Shown: positions 47,758-58,940, counted from the first letter of the stretch. The stretch: 64,000 nucleotides of DNA from Escherichia coli (GCF_011881725.1 NZ_JAATUR010000016.1:1-64000); one strand, 5' to 3'. The notes: generated by a model not told the origin, from the sequence alone. Made by a program: numbers and translations.

Positions 47758-49014
47758 TCAGTGAGCTAATGATTTCTGCGCCATTTTTTCAGGTTCATGC
47801 TTATAACGGAAGAACAGGGCAAAAATCACCGCTAAGGCCAGAGCATACGCAGCAAATACCAGCCAGATGGTTTGCCAGTCTTTCACGCCATCAACCGTGA
47901 AATAGTCAACCGCTATGCCACTCAGAAGAGAACCAATCCACGCCCCAACGCCATTGACCATGGTCATAAATAAGCCCTGAGCGCTGGCGCGGATCCTGGA
48001 ATCCACTTCCTGCTCGACAAACACGGAACCGGAGATATTGAAAAAATCGAACGCACAGCCATAGACAATCATCGACAACAACAATAATACAAAGCCGCCT
48101 GGGGATGGATCGCCAAAGGCAAAGAATCCAAAACGTAATGTCCACGCGACCATACTCATCAACATAACGGTTTTTATGCCAAACCGTTTCAGGAAGAAGG
48201 GAATAGTAAGAATGAAGCCGACTTCCGCCATTTGCGAAACCGAAAGCAGAATGGAAGGATATTTCACCACGAAGCTATCAGCAAACTCAGGATTGCGGGC
48301 AAAATCATGCAGGAAAGGATTACCAAAAACGTTAGTAATTTGCAGGACTGCACCTAATAGCATGGCAAATAGAAAGAAAATCGCCATACGTGGATTTTTA
48401 AATAACACAAACGCATCCAGGCCTAATTTACTCGAAAGCGTCGTACTGGCTTTATGTTCCGCCACTGGAATTTTTGGTAACGTTAACGCATAGACCGCTA
48501 GCACTAAAGATGCTCCGGAAGCGATATACAACTGCACACTGCTTAACTCCAGATGCAATAAACTCACCAGCCACATTGCGACAATAAATCCCACGGTGCC
48601 ATAAACGCGGATGGGCGGAAAACTGGTAACCGGGTCTAATCCGGCCTGCGCCAGGCACGAATAGGAAACGCTGTTGGATAACGCAATCGTGGGCATGAAC
48701 GCCATCGCGTTAAGCAACATTATCCAGAACATCATATTCGGTTCAGTCACGGAGGCGGCATCAAAAAGTACCCCGGCGCAAATTAAATGACACAGCATAT
48801 AGGTACGTTCAGCCCGTAACCATTTATCGGCAATAATGCCCATAATGGCTGGCATAATAATGGCCGCAATGCCTTTAGAACTGTATGCCATACCAACATC
48901 AGCCCCGGTAAAATGTAAGGTGTTTATCATGTAAGATCCGAGGGTAACTAACCAGCTCCCCCAGATAAAATATTGTAAGAAAGACATTACCTTTAAACGT
49001 GTTGCGATATTCAT
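47758..49014 (-). CDS. xapB: XapB, xanthosine/nucleoside:proton symporter
   Basis: A 418-residue MFS transporter of the nucleoside:H+ symporter (NHS) family with 12 hydrophobic segments. It matches K-12 XapB well (MSFLQYFIWGSWLVTLGSYM near the N-terminus; YGCAFDFFNISGSVFVEQEV at about residue 310), with scattered changes. It brings in xanthosine and other purine nucleosides for XapA. It lies 57 bases after xapA. A related transporter gene at 51114-52370 has the same length but is nearer NupG. Confidence 0.93.
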   Translation of the reverse strand: MNIATRLKVMSFLQYFIWGSWLVTLGSYMINTLHFTGADVGMAYSSKGIAAIIMPAIMGIIADKWLRAERTYMLCHLICAGVLFDAASVTEPNMMFWIMLLNAMAFMPTIALSNSVSYSCLAQAGLDPVTSFPPIRVYGTVGFIVAMWLVSLLHLELSSVQLYIASGASLVLAVYALTLPKIPVAEHKASTTLSSKLGLDAFVLFKNPRMAIFFLFAMLLGAVLQITNVFGNPFLHDFARNPEFADSFVVKYPSILLSVSQMAEVGFILTIPFFLKRFGIKTVMLMSMVAWTLRFGFFAFGDPSPGGFVLLLLSMIVYGCAFDFFNISGSVFVEQEVDSRIRASAQGLFMTMVNGVGAWIGSLLSGIAVDYFTVDGVKDWQTIWLVFAAYALALAVIFALFFRYKHEPEKMAQKSLAH

Positions 49015-49071
49015 TTTTCGTTTCCTTATCGCAGTGAGATGGCCCCGTCCGCGAGGCCATTTTTATTGTTT

Positions 49072-49905
49072 TCAGGCGATTTTGCGTAAGAATCCGCAAA
49101 TCAGATTAATAAAGTTTTGCCGTGATAACTCTGCTGAAGCCAGGGTTTGGGCATGCGACAATTTCACATCACTTAAGCCTTCCGCCATATTGGTTATTGC
49201 GGACACGGCAACGACTTTCATTTCGCAATGACGTGCGCTAATCACTTCAGGCACTACAGACATACCAACAACATCGCCACCAATCAGCTGCATCATGCGA
49301 ATTTCTGCCGCCGTTTCGAAGTTCGGCCCCGGATAAGAAACAAAAAACCCTTCTGTCAGCGGAAAACCTTCTTCCTGCGCAACGGTTTGTAAAACGGCGC
49401 GATAATCAGCATCGTAAGCATTCGCTAATGAGAAAAAGCGTTCACCAAAACGCTCATCATTAAGGCCAGTCATCGGTGTGCCTGGCATCGTATTAATGTG
49501 ATCTTTCAGCACAACAAGACTACCCGCCCCCACTTCCGGGCGAAGTGAACCTGCTGCGTTAGTGCAGAACAACAGCTCACAGCCCAGCAACTTGAACGTG
49601 CGAATCGCATCAGTCATGACCGTCATTCCCCGGCCCTCATAAAAATGACCGCGACCTTTCATGCAGGCTACAGGCACACCAGAGAGCACGCCGAGGACCA
49701 ACTCTCCTGCATGGCCGTGTACGGTGCTCACCGGAAACCCCGGCAAATCACTATAAGAAATGGCAACTGCATCTTCTATTTGTTCAGCCAGCGCCCCCAG
49801 TCCCGACCCCAAAATAAACGCAACGCGTGGGGTAAAATCTGGTTTATGACGACGAATGATATCTGCGCAATACCACGGGTTTTGCGAAAAATGAGATTGG
49901 GTCAT
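49072..49905 (-). CDS. xapA: XapA, purine nucleoside phosphorylase II (xanthosine phosphorylase)
   Basis: A 277-residue trimeric-type purine nucleoside phosphorylase that cleaves xanthosine, inosine and guanosine with phosphate. The phosphate-binding GSGLG (about residues 33-37), STVHGHAGELVLG, GRGHFYEG and NAAGSL are visible. The base-binding ETAAEIRMM and SAITNMAEG motifs follow. It matches K-12 XapA closely. It heads xapAB with its own upstream region, which is set off from the inserted genes by a terminator at 50087-50116. Confidence 0.95.
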   Translation of the reverse strand: MTQSHFSQNPWYCADIIRRHKPDFTPRVAFILGSGLGALAEQIEDAVAISYSDLPGFPVSTVHGHAGELVLGVLSGVPVACMKGRGHFYEGRGMTVMTDAIRTFKLLGCELLFCTNAAGSLRPEVGAGSLVVLKDHINTMPGTPMTGLNDERFGERFFSLANAYDADYRAVLQTVAQEEGFPLTEGFFVSYPGPNFETAAEIRMMQLIGGDVVGMSVVPEVISARHCEMKVVAVSAITNMAEGLSDVKLSHAQTLASAELSRQNFINLICGFLRKIA

Positions 49906-49997
49906 GGCAAGTCCTTGTAATAAGCATTATTCGTTAGATATGAGTCACATCTTTTTATAGCGAGAAAAAGTCGCGAGTGACCAATACATTTTCCAGA

Positions 49998-50021
49998 GAT
50001 ATTCAATATAAATTTGAAATC
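49998..50021. promoter_or_regulatory. LysR-type dyad upstream of xapA (candidate XapR site)
   Basis: GATATTCAATATAAATTTGA and AATC contain TTCAA-N7-TTGAA, an imperfect inverted repeat about 95 bases before the xapA start. It has the same TCAA-N7-TTGA core as the dyad at 52444. LysR-type regulators bind AT-rich dyads of this kind; assignment to XapR is inference. Confidence 0.5.
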
Positions 50022-50086
50022 GATCATACTGTCCCCCGGCAAAGAGATATAACGGCGATATAATTTTTGATGGTTAATTAAAAGCT

Positions 50087-50116
50087 GGCTATCAGGCAAT
50101 CGCGCACCTGATAACC
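50087..50116 (-). terminator. Terminator after the deoxyribosyltransferase-like gene
   Basis: On the minus strand GGTTATCAGG pairs with CCTGATAGCC (one G-T pair) across a 10-base loop, followed by AGCTTTTAATT. It lies 14 bases after the stop of the gene at 50131-51060, and separates it from xapA. Confidence 0.75.
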
Positions 50117-50130
50117 AAGCAGATAAACTA

Positions 50131-51060
50131 TTATATTTCTGTGTTGCCAATCAATATTTCAAGTTCTGCAAATGAATGTGCCATTATTGACGACCACGTA
50201 ATCATTAAATTCAGATGATCAGTCGTCAGTGCAGATTGATATTTTTGTTGCTTGCTACAATAAATAATAGATTGCTGTCCTAATGCATAGGCAATGCCAT
50301 TCATAATACCGGTGTCGACATTCGGCTCGAAGGTATCAGAATAAAAAATGGCCTGTCTGGATTTTCTTAAATTATCAATATCCGCCGCAATATCATTCAT
50401 GTTGTCGCCAACGATGAAAGTTTTACCTACACTAATGATCGCATCTTTGATCTTCTCCAGTAGGCCTCGAGAGAGTTCGGTATACATGAAGTTAGGATCA
50501 AGATAATAGTCATACTCAATCGGCAATGGCGTAACGGGTACAGCTGGAGTAATCGTCGTGCCGAAGTCGGAGATTAAATTTTGTTGAAATAGTTGCAACG
50601 CACGCTTGATGAGATCGTTGTTTTGTTCACGATAGTTGCTGATGCTGGCATCGGAATCTGATACTGAAACCACTTTTGCCACATAATTCATCAGCTTACT
50701 TATAGGGTAAAACTCTGAAGAATTTCCCGCAGCCCATAAAAGAAAGTCTGTCGTTACCAGGTGAACAGGCATCCCTAAAGCCCATGCATAGCCCACTTCC
50801 CATGCACAACCGGAATCATAAGTTCCACCATCGAAATACCCGACAACCCCAACACTGTTGTCCATATTCGCGACATCGTTAACAAAAATCTCTTCTTCAC
50901 TGGAGGCACCGGCATCATCACGATAAGGAAGAAAAGTATGGATCAGCGGCGGTAACAGACCATCGTCAATCCATTGATCGATGATATCATTTAAATTTAA
51001 AGCATCTAATCGCCAGGGTGCACAATAAACCCGACACTGGTTATACAATTGATTTGCCAT
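50131..51060 (-). CDS. Tandem nucleoside 2-deoxyribosyltransferase-like protein
   Basis: A 309-residue protein I do not know by name. It appears to be two NDT-fold domains in a row. The first (about 1-110) has the strand RVYCAPW, an Asp67 in NMDNS, and the active-site pattern YDSGCAWEVGYAWALG, where Asp82 and Glu88 are six apart, just as the catalytic Asp and Glu are in known deoxyribosyltransferases. The second (about 185-305) has FIVGDNMND and DTGIMNGIAYALG but no Glu, so it may be structural or regulatory. It is not in the K-12 xap locus. It follows the NupG paralogue by 53 bases, with AGAGG before its ATG, and ends at a terminator. Transfer or hydrolysis of nucleoside sugars is the likely activity. 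Confidence 0.8.
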   Translation of the reverse strand: MANQLYNQCRVYCAPWRLDALNLNDIIDQWIDDGLLPPLIHTFLPYRDDAGASSEEEIFVNDVANMDNSVGVVGYFDGGTYDSGCAWEVGYAWALGMPVHLVTTDFLLWAAGNSSEFYPISKLMNYVAKVVSVSDSDASISNYREQNNDLIKRALQLFQQNLISDFGTTITPAVPVTPLPIEYDYYLDPNFMYTELSRGLLEKIKDAIISVGKTFIVGDNMNDIAADIDNLRKSRQAIFYSDTFEPNVDTGIMNGIAYALGQQSIIYCSKQQKYQSALTTDHLNLMITWSSIMAHSFAELEILIGNTEI

Positions 51061-51113
51061 AACGTCCTCTTTTGCGAATCATATAAATATCATTAATTTT
51101 TATAAATCCCGTA

Positions 51114-52370
51114 TCAGGCGAAATGACCGGACGTTGTCGGGATACCTTTGTGTTTATATTTAAACAACACCATAAATGCGAGAGCCAGAACCAGTGAATA
51201 TCCAGCAAATACCAGCCAAATGGTTGACCACTGCGGATTGCCATCCGTTGTTAAATAATCGACGACTTTACCACTGATAAAACCGCCCAGAATACAACCA
51301 AAACCATTGGCCATCATCAGGAAAACGCCCTGTGCGCTGTTACGAATCGAGGGATCAACTTCTTGTTCAACAAATACCGAGCCAGATATATTGAAGAAGT
51401 CAAAAGCACAGCCATAAACAATCATCGAAAGAATTAACAGAATGGTACCGCCGAATGAAGGATCGCCATAAGCGAATAAACCAAAGCGCAGCATCCAGGC
51501 AATCATGCTCATCAGCATGACATTTTTAATACCATATTTTTTCAGGAAAAAAGGAATGGCAAGAATGAAACAGACTTCGGATATCTGAGAAATCGATAGC
51601 AAAATAGAAGCATGGGTAACAACAAAACTATTGGCAAACTCTGGAATGCTCTCAAAGCTGTGGAGAAATGTATTACCAAACATCCCGGTAATTTGTAACT
51701 CTGCTCCGAGCAGCATGGCAAAGATAAAGAAAATAGCCATTTTGCTGTTCTTAAACAGTGTAAATGCGCGCAATCCGAGAAGATCTATCATGCCTTGTGC
51801 CTGATTAGATTTCGCCACCGGTACAGTTGGTAAAGTCAATGTGAACAGGCTCAAGCCTAATGAAGCTGCCGCACCGATATACAATTGCATATGACTTAAT
51901 TCAAAACCTGCCAGACTTACCGCCCACATTGCAACAATAAACCCTATCGTTCCCCAAATACGGATTGGTGGGAATTCTGTCACAATATCCATCCCCGCAG
52001 TTTGTATGCGATAATATGAAATTGTATTACTCAAACCAAGCGTTGGCATATACACGAGAGAGTTAAGTAAAATGACAATGAACATTGCCGAAGGCGTGGT
52101 AACCGATGCAGCAATAAATAATGTTACTGCGCCAAAGAAGTGACAGGCGGCATAGATCCATTTAGCACTAATCCATTTATCTGCCACAATGCCAAATAAT
52201 GTTGACGTTATCACCGCTGCAATACCTAATGTACTGTAGACTGCACCAATATCCTCTCCTTTGAAGCGCAGCGTAATAAACATATAAGAACCAAATGTGT
52301 TGAGCCAACTTCCCCACAAAAAGAATTGCAGAAATGAAAGAACTTTTAACTGTAGCTTTAGATTCACCAT
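51114..52370 (-). CDS. NupG-family nucleoside:proton symporter (second, accessory)
   Basis: A 418-residue MFS transporter of the NHS family. The N-terminus (LKLQLKVLSFLQFFLWGSWL) and the stretch IFAMLLGAELQITGMFGNTF are closer to NupG than to XapB; the shared YGCAFDFFNISGSVFVEQEV stretch appears in all. Twelve hydrophobic segments are visible. It is not in the K-12 locus. It heads a two-gene unit with the deoxyribosyltransferase-like gene, suggesting uptake of that enzyme's substrate. It is divergent from yfeN across 255 bases. GGGGAAG just before the ATG is a close but adequate ribosome binding site. Confidence 0.88.
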   Translation of the reverse strand: MVNLKLQLKVLSFLQFFLWGSWLNTFGSYMFITLRFKGEDIGAVYSTLGIAAVITSTLFGIVADKWISAKWIYAACHFFGAVTLFIAASVTTPSAMFIVILLNSLVYMPTLGLSNTISYYRIQTAGMDIVTEFPPIRIWGTIGFIVAMWAVSLAGFELSHMQLYIGAAASLGLSLFTLTLPTVPVAKSNQAQGMIDLLGLRAFTLFKNSKMAIFFIFAMLLGAELQITGMFGNTFLHSFESIPEFANSFVVTHASILLSISQISEVCFILAIPFFLKKYGIKNVMLMSMIAWMLRFGLFAYGDPSFGGTILLILSMIVYGCAFDFFNISGSVFVEQEVDPSIRNSAQGVFLMMANGFGCILGGFISGKVVDYLTTDGNPQWSTIWLVFAGYSLVLALAFMVLFKYKHKGIPTTSGHFA

Positions 52371-52443
52371 CTTCCCCTTCGACTTTGAGTTTCCCTTTTA
52401 AATATCCTGAAATTCATCAAGTTTACCAATACTTTTCACCACG

Positions 52444-52466
52444 GATATCAATTGCAATTTGATATC
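52444..52466. promoter_or_regulatory. Perfect dyad between the NupG paralogue and yfeN
   Basis: GATATCAA-TTGCAAT-TTGATATC is an exact 8-bp inverted repeat with a 7-base spacer. Its TCAA-N7-TTGA core matches the weaker dyad upstream of xapA. It sits in a divergent promoter region and fits a LysR-type or similar operator for both flanking units. Confidence 0.6.
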
Positions 52467-52625
52467 AATCCTGAAGACATTCAGATCGACACCCTATCAT
52501 TACGTGAGAATTATGTATTGGTTAGAGGTGTCATCAATCTAATAAAATAGACATGCTAAATAATTACAGCATAAATATATAAGCATATCACATTCATTAA
52601 ATTTATTATTTAAGTGGAAGATACT

Positions 52626-53393
52626 ATGAAAAAACAGCTTATTGCATTAAGCCTGGGCCTGGTTCCCATGGCTTTGCCGCAAATGTCTTATGCCGAGTTT
52701 AAAGGGGGCTTTGCTGACATTGGTCTGCATTACCTTGATTGGACATCCCGCACGACAGAGAAAACCAGTAATAAGTCCCATAAAGATGATTTTGGCTATC
52801 TGGAATTAGAAAGCGGCGCTAACTTTAGTTGGGGAGAAATGTATGGGTTCTTCGACTGGGAAAACTTTTATAATGATCGTCATGATAAACCGGGTAGCGA
52901 GCAGCGTTATACATTTAAAAATACCAACCGTATTTACCTGGGTGACACCGGATTTAATCTCTACTTGCATGCGTATGGCACCTACGGTTCTGCGAATCGT
53001 GTGAATTTCCATGACGATATGTTCCTTTACGGGATCGGCTACAATTTCACCGGCAGCGGTTGGTGGTTCAAACCGTTCTTTGCAAAACGCTATACAGACC
53101 AAACCTATTATACCGGCGATAACGGTTATGTAGCCGGTTGGGTTGCAGGTTACAGCTTTATGCTGGGCAGTGAGAAATTCACCCTCACCAACTGGAACGA
53201 GTACGAGTTTGATCGTAATGCCACCTACGCGGCAGGTAACGGCGGCAAAGAAGGTCTGAATGGTGCCGTCGCACTGTGGTGGAATGCAACTTCACACATC
53301 ACCACGGGGATTCAGTATCGTTATGCGGATGACAAACTGGGCGAAGATTTTTACCAGGATGCGATAATCTACTCCATCAAATTTAATTTCTGA
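52626..53393 (+). CDS. yfeN: YfeN, Tsx-like outer-membrane channel
   Basis: A 255-residue outer-membrane protein of the nucleoside-specific channel (Tsx-like) family. A signal peptide (MKKQLIALSLGLVPMALPQMSYA, cleaved before EFKGG) precedes a beta-barrel rich in aromatic and Gly residues and alternating strands. It ends in a C-terminal Phe (IIYSIKFNF), the typical barrel-assembly signal. I start at 52626, not the ATG four codons earlier, because GGAAG lies ahead of it and the signal peptide begins there. Together with the xap genes it suggests purine nucleoside entry. Confidence 0.93.
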   Translation: MKKQLIALSLGLVPMALPQMSYAEFKGGFADIGLHYLDWTSRTTEKTSNKSHKDDFGYLELESGANFSWGEMYGFFDWENFYNDRHDKPGSEQRYTFKNTNRIYLGDTGFNLYLHAYGTYGSANRVNFHDDMFLYGIGYNFTGSGWWFKPFFAKRYTDQTYYTGDNGYVAGWVAGYSFMLGSEKFTLTNWNEYEFDRNATYAAGNGGKEGLNGAVALWWNATSHITTGIQYRYADDKLGEDFYQDAIIYSIKFNF

Positions 53394-53400
53394 TTGATTA

Positions 53401-53419
53401 CTGCCGGGAGCCCCGGCAG
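53401..53419. terminator. Hairpin between yfeN and yfeR
   Basis: CTGCCGGG-AGC-CCCGGCAG, a perfect 8-bp stem 8 bases after the yfeN stop. It lacks a clear T-run but sits between two converging genes. Confidence 0.65.
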
Positions 53420-53431
53420 TATGAATTAGCT

Positions 53432-54358
53432 CTATATCTGATACAGCGGATCCCCTTCCCGCCCAGCCATTAGCGCACGGCCCTGGCCTCGCACCACCTC
53501 CCATAACGCTTCAGCGGCGGTGGAAAGTGAACGGTTCTTCCTGCGCACCAGCATCAGCTGGCGTTCCACTACCGGCGTAATGCGCTTTACCACCAGCGGG
53601 CTGCCCTCGGGTAACGGCAAGGCCAGCGCCGGAAGAATGCTGATGCCGATACCAGCAGCCACCATCGGGAACAGCGTCGCCGGGTGGCCAATCTCCTGCA
53701 CGATATCCGCCTGAATACCGTTGCGCGCCAGCGCGGCGTCAATCAGTGGTCGGCTGCCTGAGGCGTAATCCTGCAACACCAGTTTCGCCCCCTGCAAAGC
53801 CTGCCAGGGAACATAATCTTCTGTGGCCAAAGCGCTATCGCGATGACAAAGCAGAAAGAAAGGCTCGGAAAGAATAGCTTCACATTGCAGATCGCCCACA
53901 GGGCCGGGATCAATGACAATGCCAAAATCGACATCTCCCTGGCGAATACTTTCCATCACCCACTGCTGCGGACGATCGTGCAGGACAAACTGAATATCTG
54001 GATAGCGACGATGGCTTTCAGCAATGCATTGCGGAATAAGATGAGCGGAAATGGTTTGGCTGGCAGCGACCCGAACTTTTCCGCTCAGTTGTTGCCCCAT
54101 ACGCCCGGTATCGCGCAACGTGCTGTTCAGTTCATCCAGCAGTCGCTCAAGACGCAAAGCCAACTGCTGCCCTGCATCTGTAAGCACCACTTCACGCGTG
54201 GTTCTGTCCAGCAGGCGAACACCTGTGTGATTTTCCAGCTCCTTTACGCTGTGACTCACGGCCGACTGACTCAGGCCGATACGCTCTCCCGCACGGCTAA
54301 AACTTTTCTCCTGCGCCACAGTGACGAAAACCCTTAATTGCTTTAGCGAGTAATTCAT
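53432..54358 (-). CDS. yfeR: YfeR, LysR-type regulator
   Basis: A 308-residue LysR-type regulator with the usual N-terminal winged helix ([21 protein letters not shown], in residues 20-40) and an effector domain. It is divergent from yfeH across 89 bases, the classic layout for a regulator and its target transporter. Control of yfeH by YfeR has been described in Salmonella. The ligand is unknown. Confidence 0.9.
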   Translation of the reverse strand: MNYSLKQLRVFVTVAQEKSFSRAGERIGLSQSAVSHSVKELENHTGVRLLDRTTREVVLTDAGQQLALRLERLLDELNSTLRDTGRMGQQLSGKVRVAASQTISAHLIPQCIAESHRRYPDIQFVLHDRPQQWVMESIRQGDVDFGIVIDPGPVGDLQCEAILSEPFFLLCHRDSALATEDYVPWQALQGAKLVLQDYASGSRPLIDAALARNGIQADIVQEIGHPATLFPMVAAGIGISILPALALPLPEGSPLVVKRITPVVERQLMLVRRKNRSLSTAAEALWEVVRGQGRALMAGREGDPLYQI

Positions 54359-54447
54359 CTCTTTTCTTCATGAATGGATTCAATAAATCAATTTTATTTC
54401 TCAAACTGGAAGAAGCACAATAGAACCATCGGTCATCTGGAGTCTTT

Positions 54448-55446
54448 ATGAAACTTTTTCGTATCCTCGATCCTTTCACCTTAACCCTGATCACGGTGGT
54501 GTTACTCGCCTCTTTCTTTCCGGCCAGAGGCGACTTCGTCCCCTTCTTCGAAAATCTGACTATCGCAGCTATTGCCCTGCTGTTCTTTATGCACGGCGCG
54601 AAGTTGTCGCGTGAGGCGATTATTGCTGGCGGTGGTCACTGGCGACTGCATTTGTGGGTGATGTGTAGCACCTTCGTGCTGTTTCCGATTCTGGGCGTAC
54701 TGTTTGCCTGGTGGAAACCGATAAATGTCGACCCGATGCTCTATTCCGGTTTTCTCTACTTGTGCATTCTCCCGGCTACCGTGCAGTCTGCTATTGCCTT
54801 CACCTCAATGGCGGGTGGCAACGTCGCGGCGGCAGTATGTTCTGCGTCGGCATCCAGCCTGTTGGGGATTTTCCTTTCGCCGTTACTGGTTGGCCTGGTG
54901 ATGAATGTTCACGGCGCTGGGGGCAGCCTCGAGCAGGTGGGTAAGATTATGCTGCAACTGTTGCTGCCTTTTGTGTTGGGACATCTTTCCCGGCCGTGGG
55001 TTGGTAACTGGGTGTCGCGCAATAAAAAATGGATTGCGAAAACTGACCAAACGTCCATTTTGTTAGTGGTTTATACGGCATTCAGCGAAGCCGTCGTTAA
55101 CGGCATCTGGCACAAAGTCGGCTGGGGATCGTTGCTGTTTATTGCGGTAGTCAGCTGCGTATTGCTGGCTATTGTGATTGTGATTAACGTCTTTATGGCA
55201 CGTCGACTGGGTTTCAATAAGGCAGATGAAATCACTATCGTCTTCTGTGGCTCGAAAAAGAGTCTGGCAAATGGTATCCCAATGGCGAACATCCTGTTCC
55301 CTACATCGGTGATTGGCATTATGGTACTGCCGTTGATGATTTTCCATCAGATCCAGCTGATGGTTTGCGCGGTACTGGCGCGTCGCTACAAGCGCCAGAC
55401 CGAGCAATTAAAAGCGCAGCAGGAAAGCCACACTGGGAAGGCTTAA
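54448..55446 (+). CDS. yfeH: YfeH, SLC10/bile-acid:Na+ symporter family protein
   Basis: A 332-residue membrane protein of the sodium/bile acid symporter family (SLC10A7-like), with about ten hydrophobic segments. Family motifs include the crossover region TVQSAIAFTSMAGGN (about residues 111-125) and FCGSKKSLANGIPMAN (about residues 267-282). The substrate is unknown. The stop codon overlaps that of ypeB on the other strand by 2 bases (TTAA at 55443-55446), so the two genes are packed tail to tail with no terminator between. Confidence 0.9.
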   Translation: MKLFRILDPFTLTLITVVLLASFFPARGDFVPFFENLTIAAIALLFFMHGAKLSREAIIAGGGHWRLHLWVMCSTFVLFPILGVLFAWWKPINVDPMLYSGFLYLCILPATVQSAIAFTSMAGGNVAAAVCSASASSLLGIFLSPLLVGLVMNVHGAGGSLEQVGKIMLQLLLPFVLGHLSRPWVGNWVSRNKKWIAKTDQTSILLVVYTAFSEAVVNGIWHKVGWGSLLFIAVVSCVLLAIVIVINVFMARRLGFNKADEITIVFCGSKKSLANGIPMANILFPTSVIGIMVLPLMIFHQIQLMVCAVLARRYKRQTEQLKAQQESHTGKA

Positions 55447-55661
55447 AGCGGACGTTTAAGGGGCTGGACCAGCTGCGTCAGCCCCTCTGTTTTAATCAGC
55501 AGCGTGATTTGCATTAACTCACCAAGTTTGCCTGCCGGGAACTCATCTTTGCGGGCAAACCACAGCAGATACTCTTCCGGCAGGTCGATTAAGCGACGCC
55601 CTTTGTATTTACCAAACGGCATCACCGTATTGGCAATTTCAATCAGCTGCTCTTTCTCCAC
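55443..55661 (-). CDS. ypeB: YpeB, small DUF3820 protein
   Basis: A 72-residue protein starting at GTG 55661 (MEKEQLIEIANTVMPFGKYK). The FGKYKG-RLIDLPEEYLLWFARK segment is the DUF3820 core, a putative quorum-sensing-regulated or nuclease-linked motif. The function is unknown. The start is one base after the ligA stop (TGAGGTG), and the ribosome binding site lies inside ligA, so it is probably translated by coupling. The frame is open further upstream, but that is ligA sequence. Confidence 0.88.
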   Translation of the reverse strand: MEKEQLIEIANTVMPFGKYKGRRLIDLPEEYLLWFARKDEFPAGKLGELMQITLLIKTEGLTQLVQPLKRPL

Positions 55662-55662
55662 C

Positions 55663-57687
<2,025 letters not shown>

Positions 57688-57695
57688 TCAATGCT

Positions 57696-57720
57696 AAAAA
57701 CCCCCGACAAGCGGGGGTTC
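57696..57720 (-). terminator. zipA terminator
   Basis: On the minus strand AACCCCCGC pairs with GTCGGGGGTT, followed by TTTT, 30 bases after the zipA stop and just ahead of ligA. Confidence 0.85.
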
Positions 57721-57748
57721 GAAGAGGAGTTAATTTGCCTTAAGTGTA

Positions 57749-58711
57749 TCAGGCGTTAGCGTCTTTGACTTCGCGGATGATGTCCTGATACTCGCGCAGT
57801 TTCTGCGGAGTCATCATACGGCGCTGATCGTCAAGCACTACGCCGCCTACTTCATCGGCAATATGCTGCGCAGATTGCAGCATCAGCTTGAAGTTTTGCA
57901 GTTCATCACCGTAAGACGGCACCTGCATGAAGATGGTGACACCCGGCGTTGTGAAATCCTTCATTTCAGGATCAAAGGTTCCCGGTTTCACCATATTCGC
58001 CAGGCTGAATAACGCCGGGCCGCTGCCATCCGGGCTAAGATGACGATGGTAAATATTCATATCGCCAAAAATAAAGCCCGCTTGTTGAATGCTGTTAAGA
58101 AGCAGTTCACCGTTCAGCTCGCTACCGTGATGCGCCGCGACGTTCATGATGATCACCGCTTCTTTGCGCTTCGGCTTATCCATTACAGGCGCCGGTTCAG
58201 CTACAGGTTCAGGCTGCGGTGCTGCTACAGGTTCCGCGGTCTGGAAAGCCGGCTGCGGAGCTGGAGGCACCGGCGAAGCAACTGGCTGTTCAGGCTGCGG
58301 CGGGTAAGCCGGCTGCTGTACTGGCTGCGGTTGCTGCACTGGCTGCGCTGAATGCGGAGCATGTTGCGGCGGTACCTGCGCTTCAGGCGGCTGCTGTACC
58401 GGTTGACGCGGTTGCGCAGACGCATAAGGCGGTTGGTACTGGTGTTGCGGCGACGGACGAGCAGCCTCATGCTCCTGGGCGTTAGCCGGGGCATGATTTA
58501 CGCGGTGAACACGAACCTCACCAACGCCCTCATCATCTTCGACATCCTCGTCATAAGAATCGTCGTCACGTTTTGACTTCATTCGTTTTAGTGGCCGATC
58601 GCGAAACATAGAAGATCGTTCTTTACGGCTGGTCCAGAAACCATGTACCAGTAAAGCGATTATGGCGATCGCGCCAACAATGATTAATATCAGACGCAAA
58701 TCCTGCATCAT
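57749..58711 (-). CDS. zipA: ZipA, FtsZ-anchoring division protein
   Basis: A 320-residue essential division protein. One N-terminal transmembrane helix ([20 protein letters not shown], residues 5-24), a charged region, a flexible Pro/Gln-rich linker (about residues 85-175) and a C-terminal FtsZ-binding domain (about 178-320) are visible. It tethers FtsZ to the inner membrane. I start at the ATG at 58711 (MMQDLRLIL). The frame runs 17 codons further upstream without support. The linker is about 8 residues shorter than in K-12, which fits normal variation in that low-complexity part. Confidence 0.96.
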   Translation of the reverse strand: MMQDLRLILIIVGAIAIIALLVHGFWTSRKERSSMFRDRPLKRMKSKRDDDSYDEDVEDDEGVGEVRVHRVNHAPANAQEHEAARPSPQHQYQPPYASAQPRQPVQQPPEAQVPPQHAPHSAQPVQQPQPVQQPAYPPQPEQPVASPVPPAPQPAFQTAEPVAAPQPEPVAEPAPVMDKPKRKEAVIIMNVAAHHGSELNGELLLNSIQQAGFIFGDMNIYHRHLSPDGSGPALFSLANMVKPGTFDPEMKDFTTPGVTIFMQVPSYGDELQNFKLMLQSAQHIADEVGGVVLDDQRRMMTPQKLREYQDIIREVKDANA

Positions 58712-58940
58712 TATATTCTCTGTTGTTCTAACACCTTGCCACCACGGCAAACATTTACTCACTAAGAGTATTTGTCGATTACCTCAAGTGCAAGTGCACT
58801 ATTAACTTTCACAGCACAAAGATAGATGAAATCGTGCTTTTTGCTGTTTTTTCGAACATATCCTAACTGTCCATTGCGCAATTACCCGGTAAAATACGCA
58901 GAACTTTCCTGGGATTGGTCAAAAGGAGCATATCCTGATT

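Noticed and set aside
49902-50150. 82-codon minus-strand frame in the xapA upstream gap
   Set aside because: It runs through the terminator of the preceding gene and the candidate operator, and resembles nothing.
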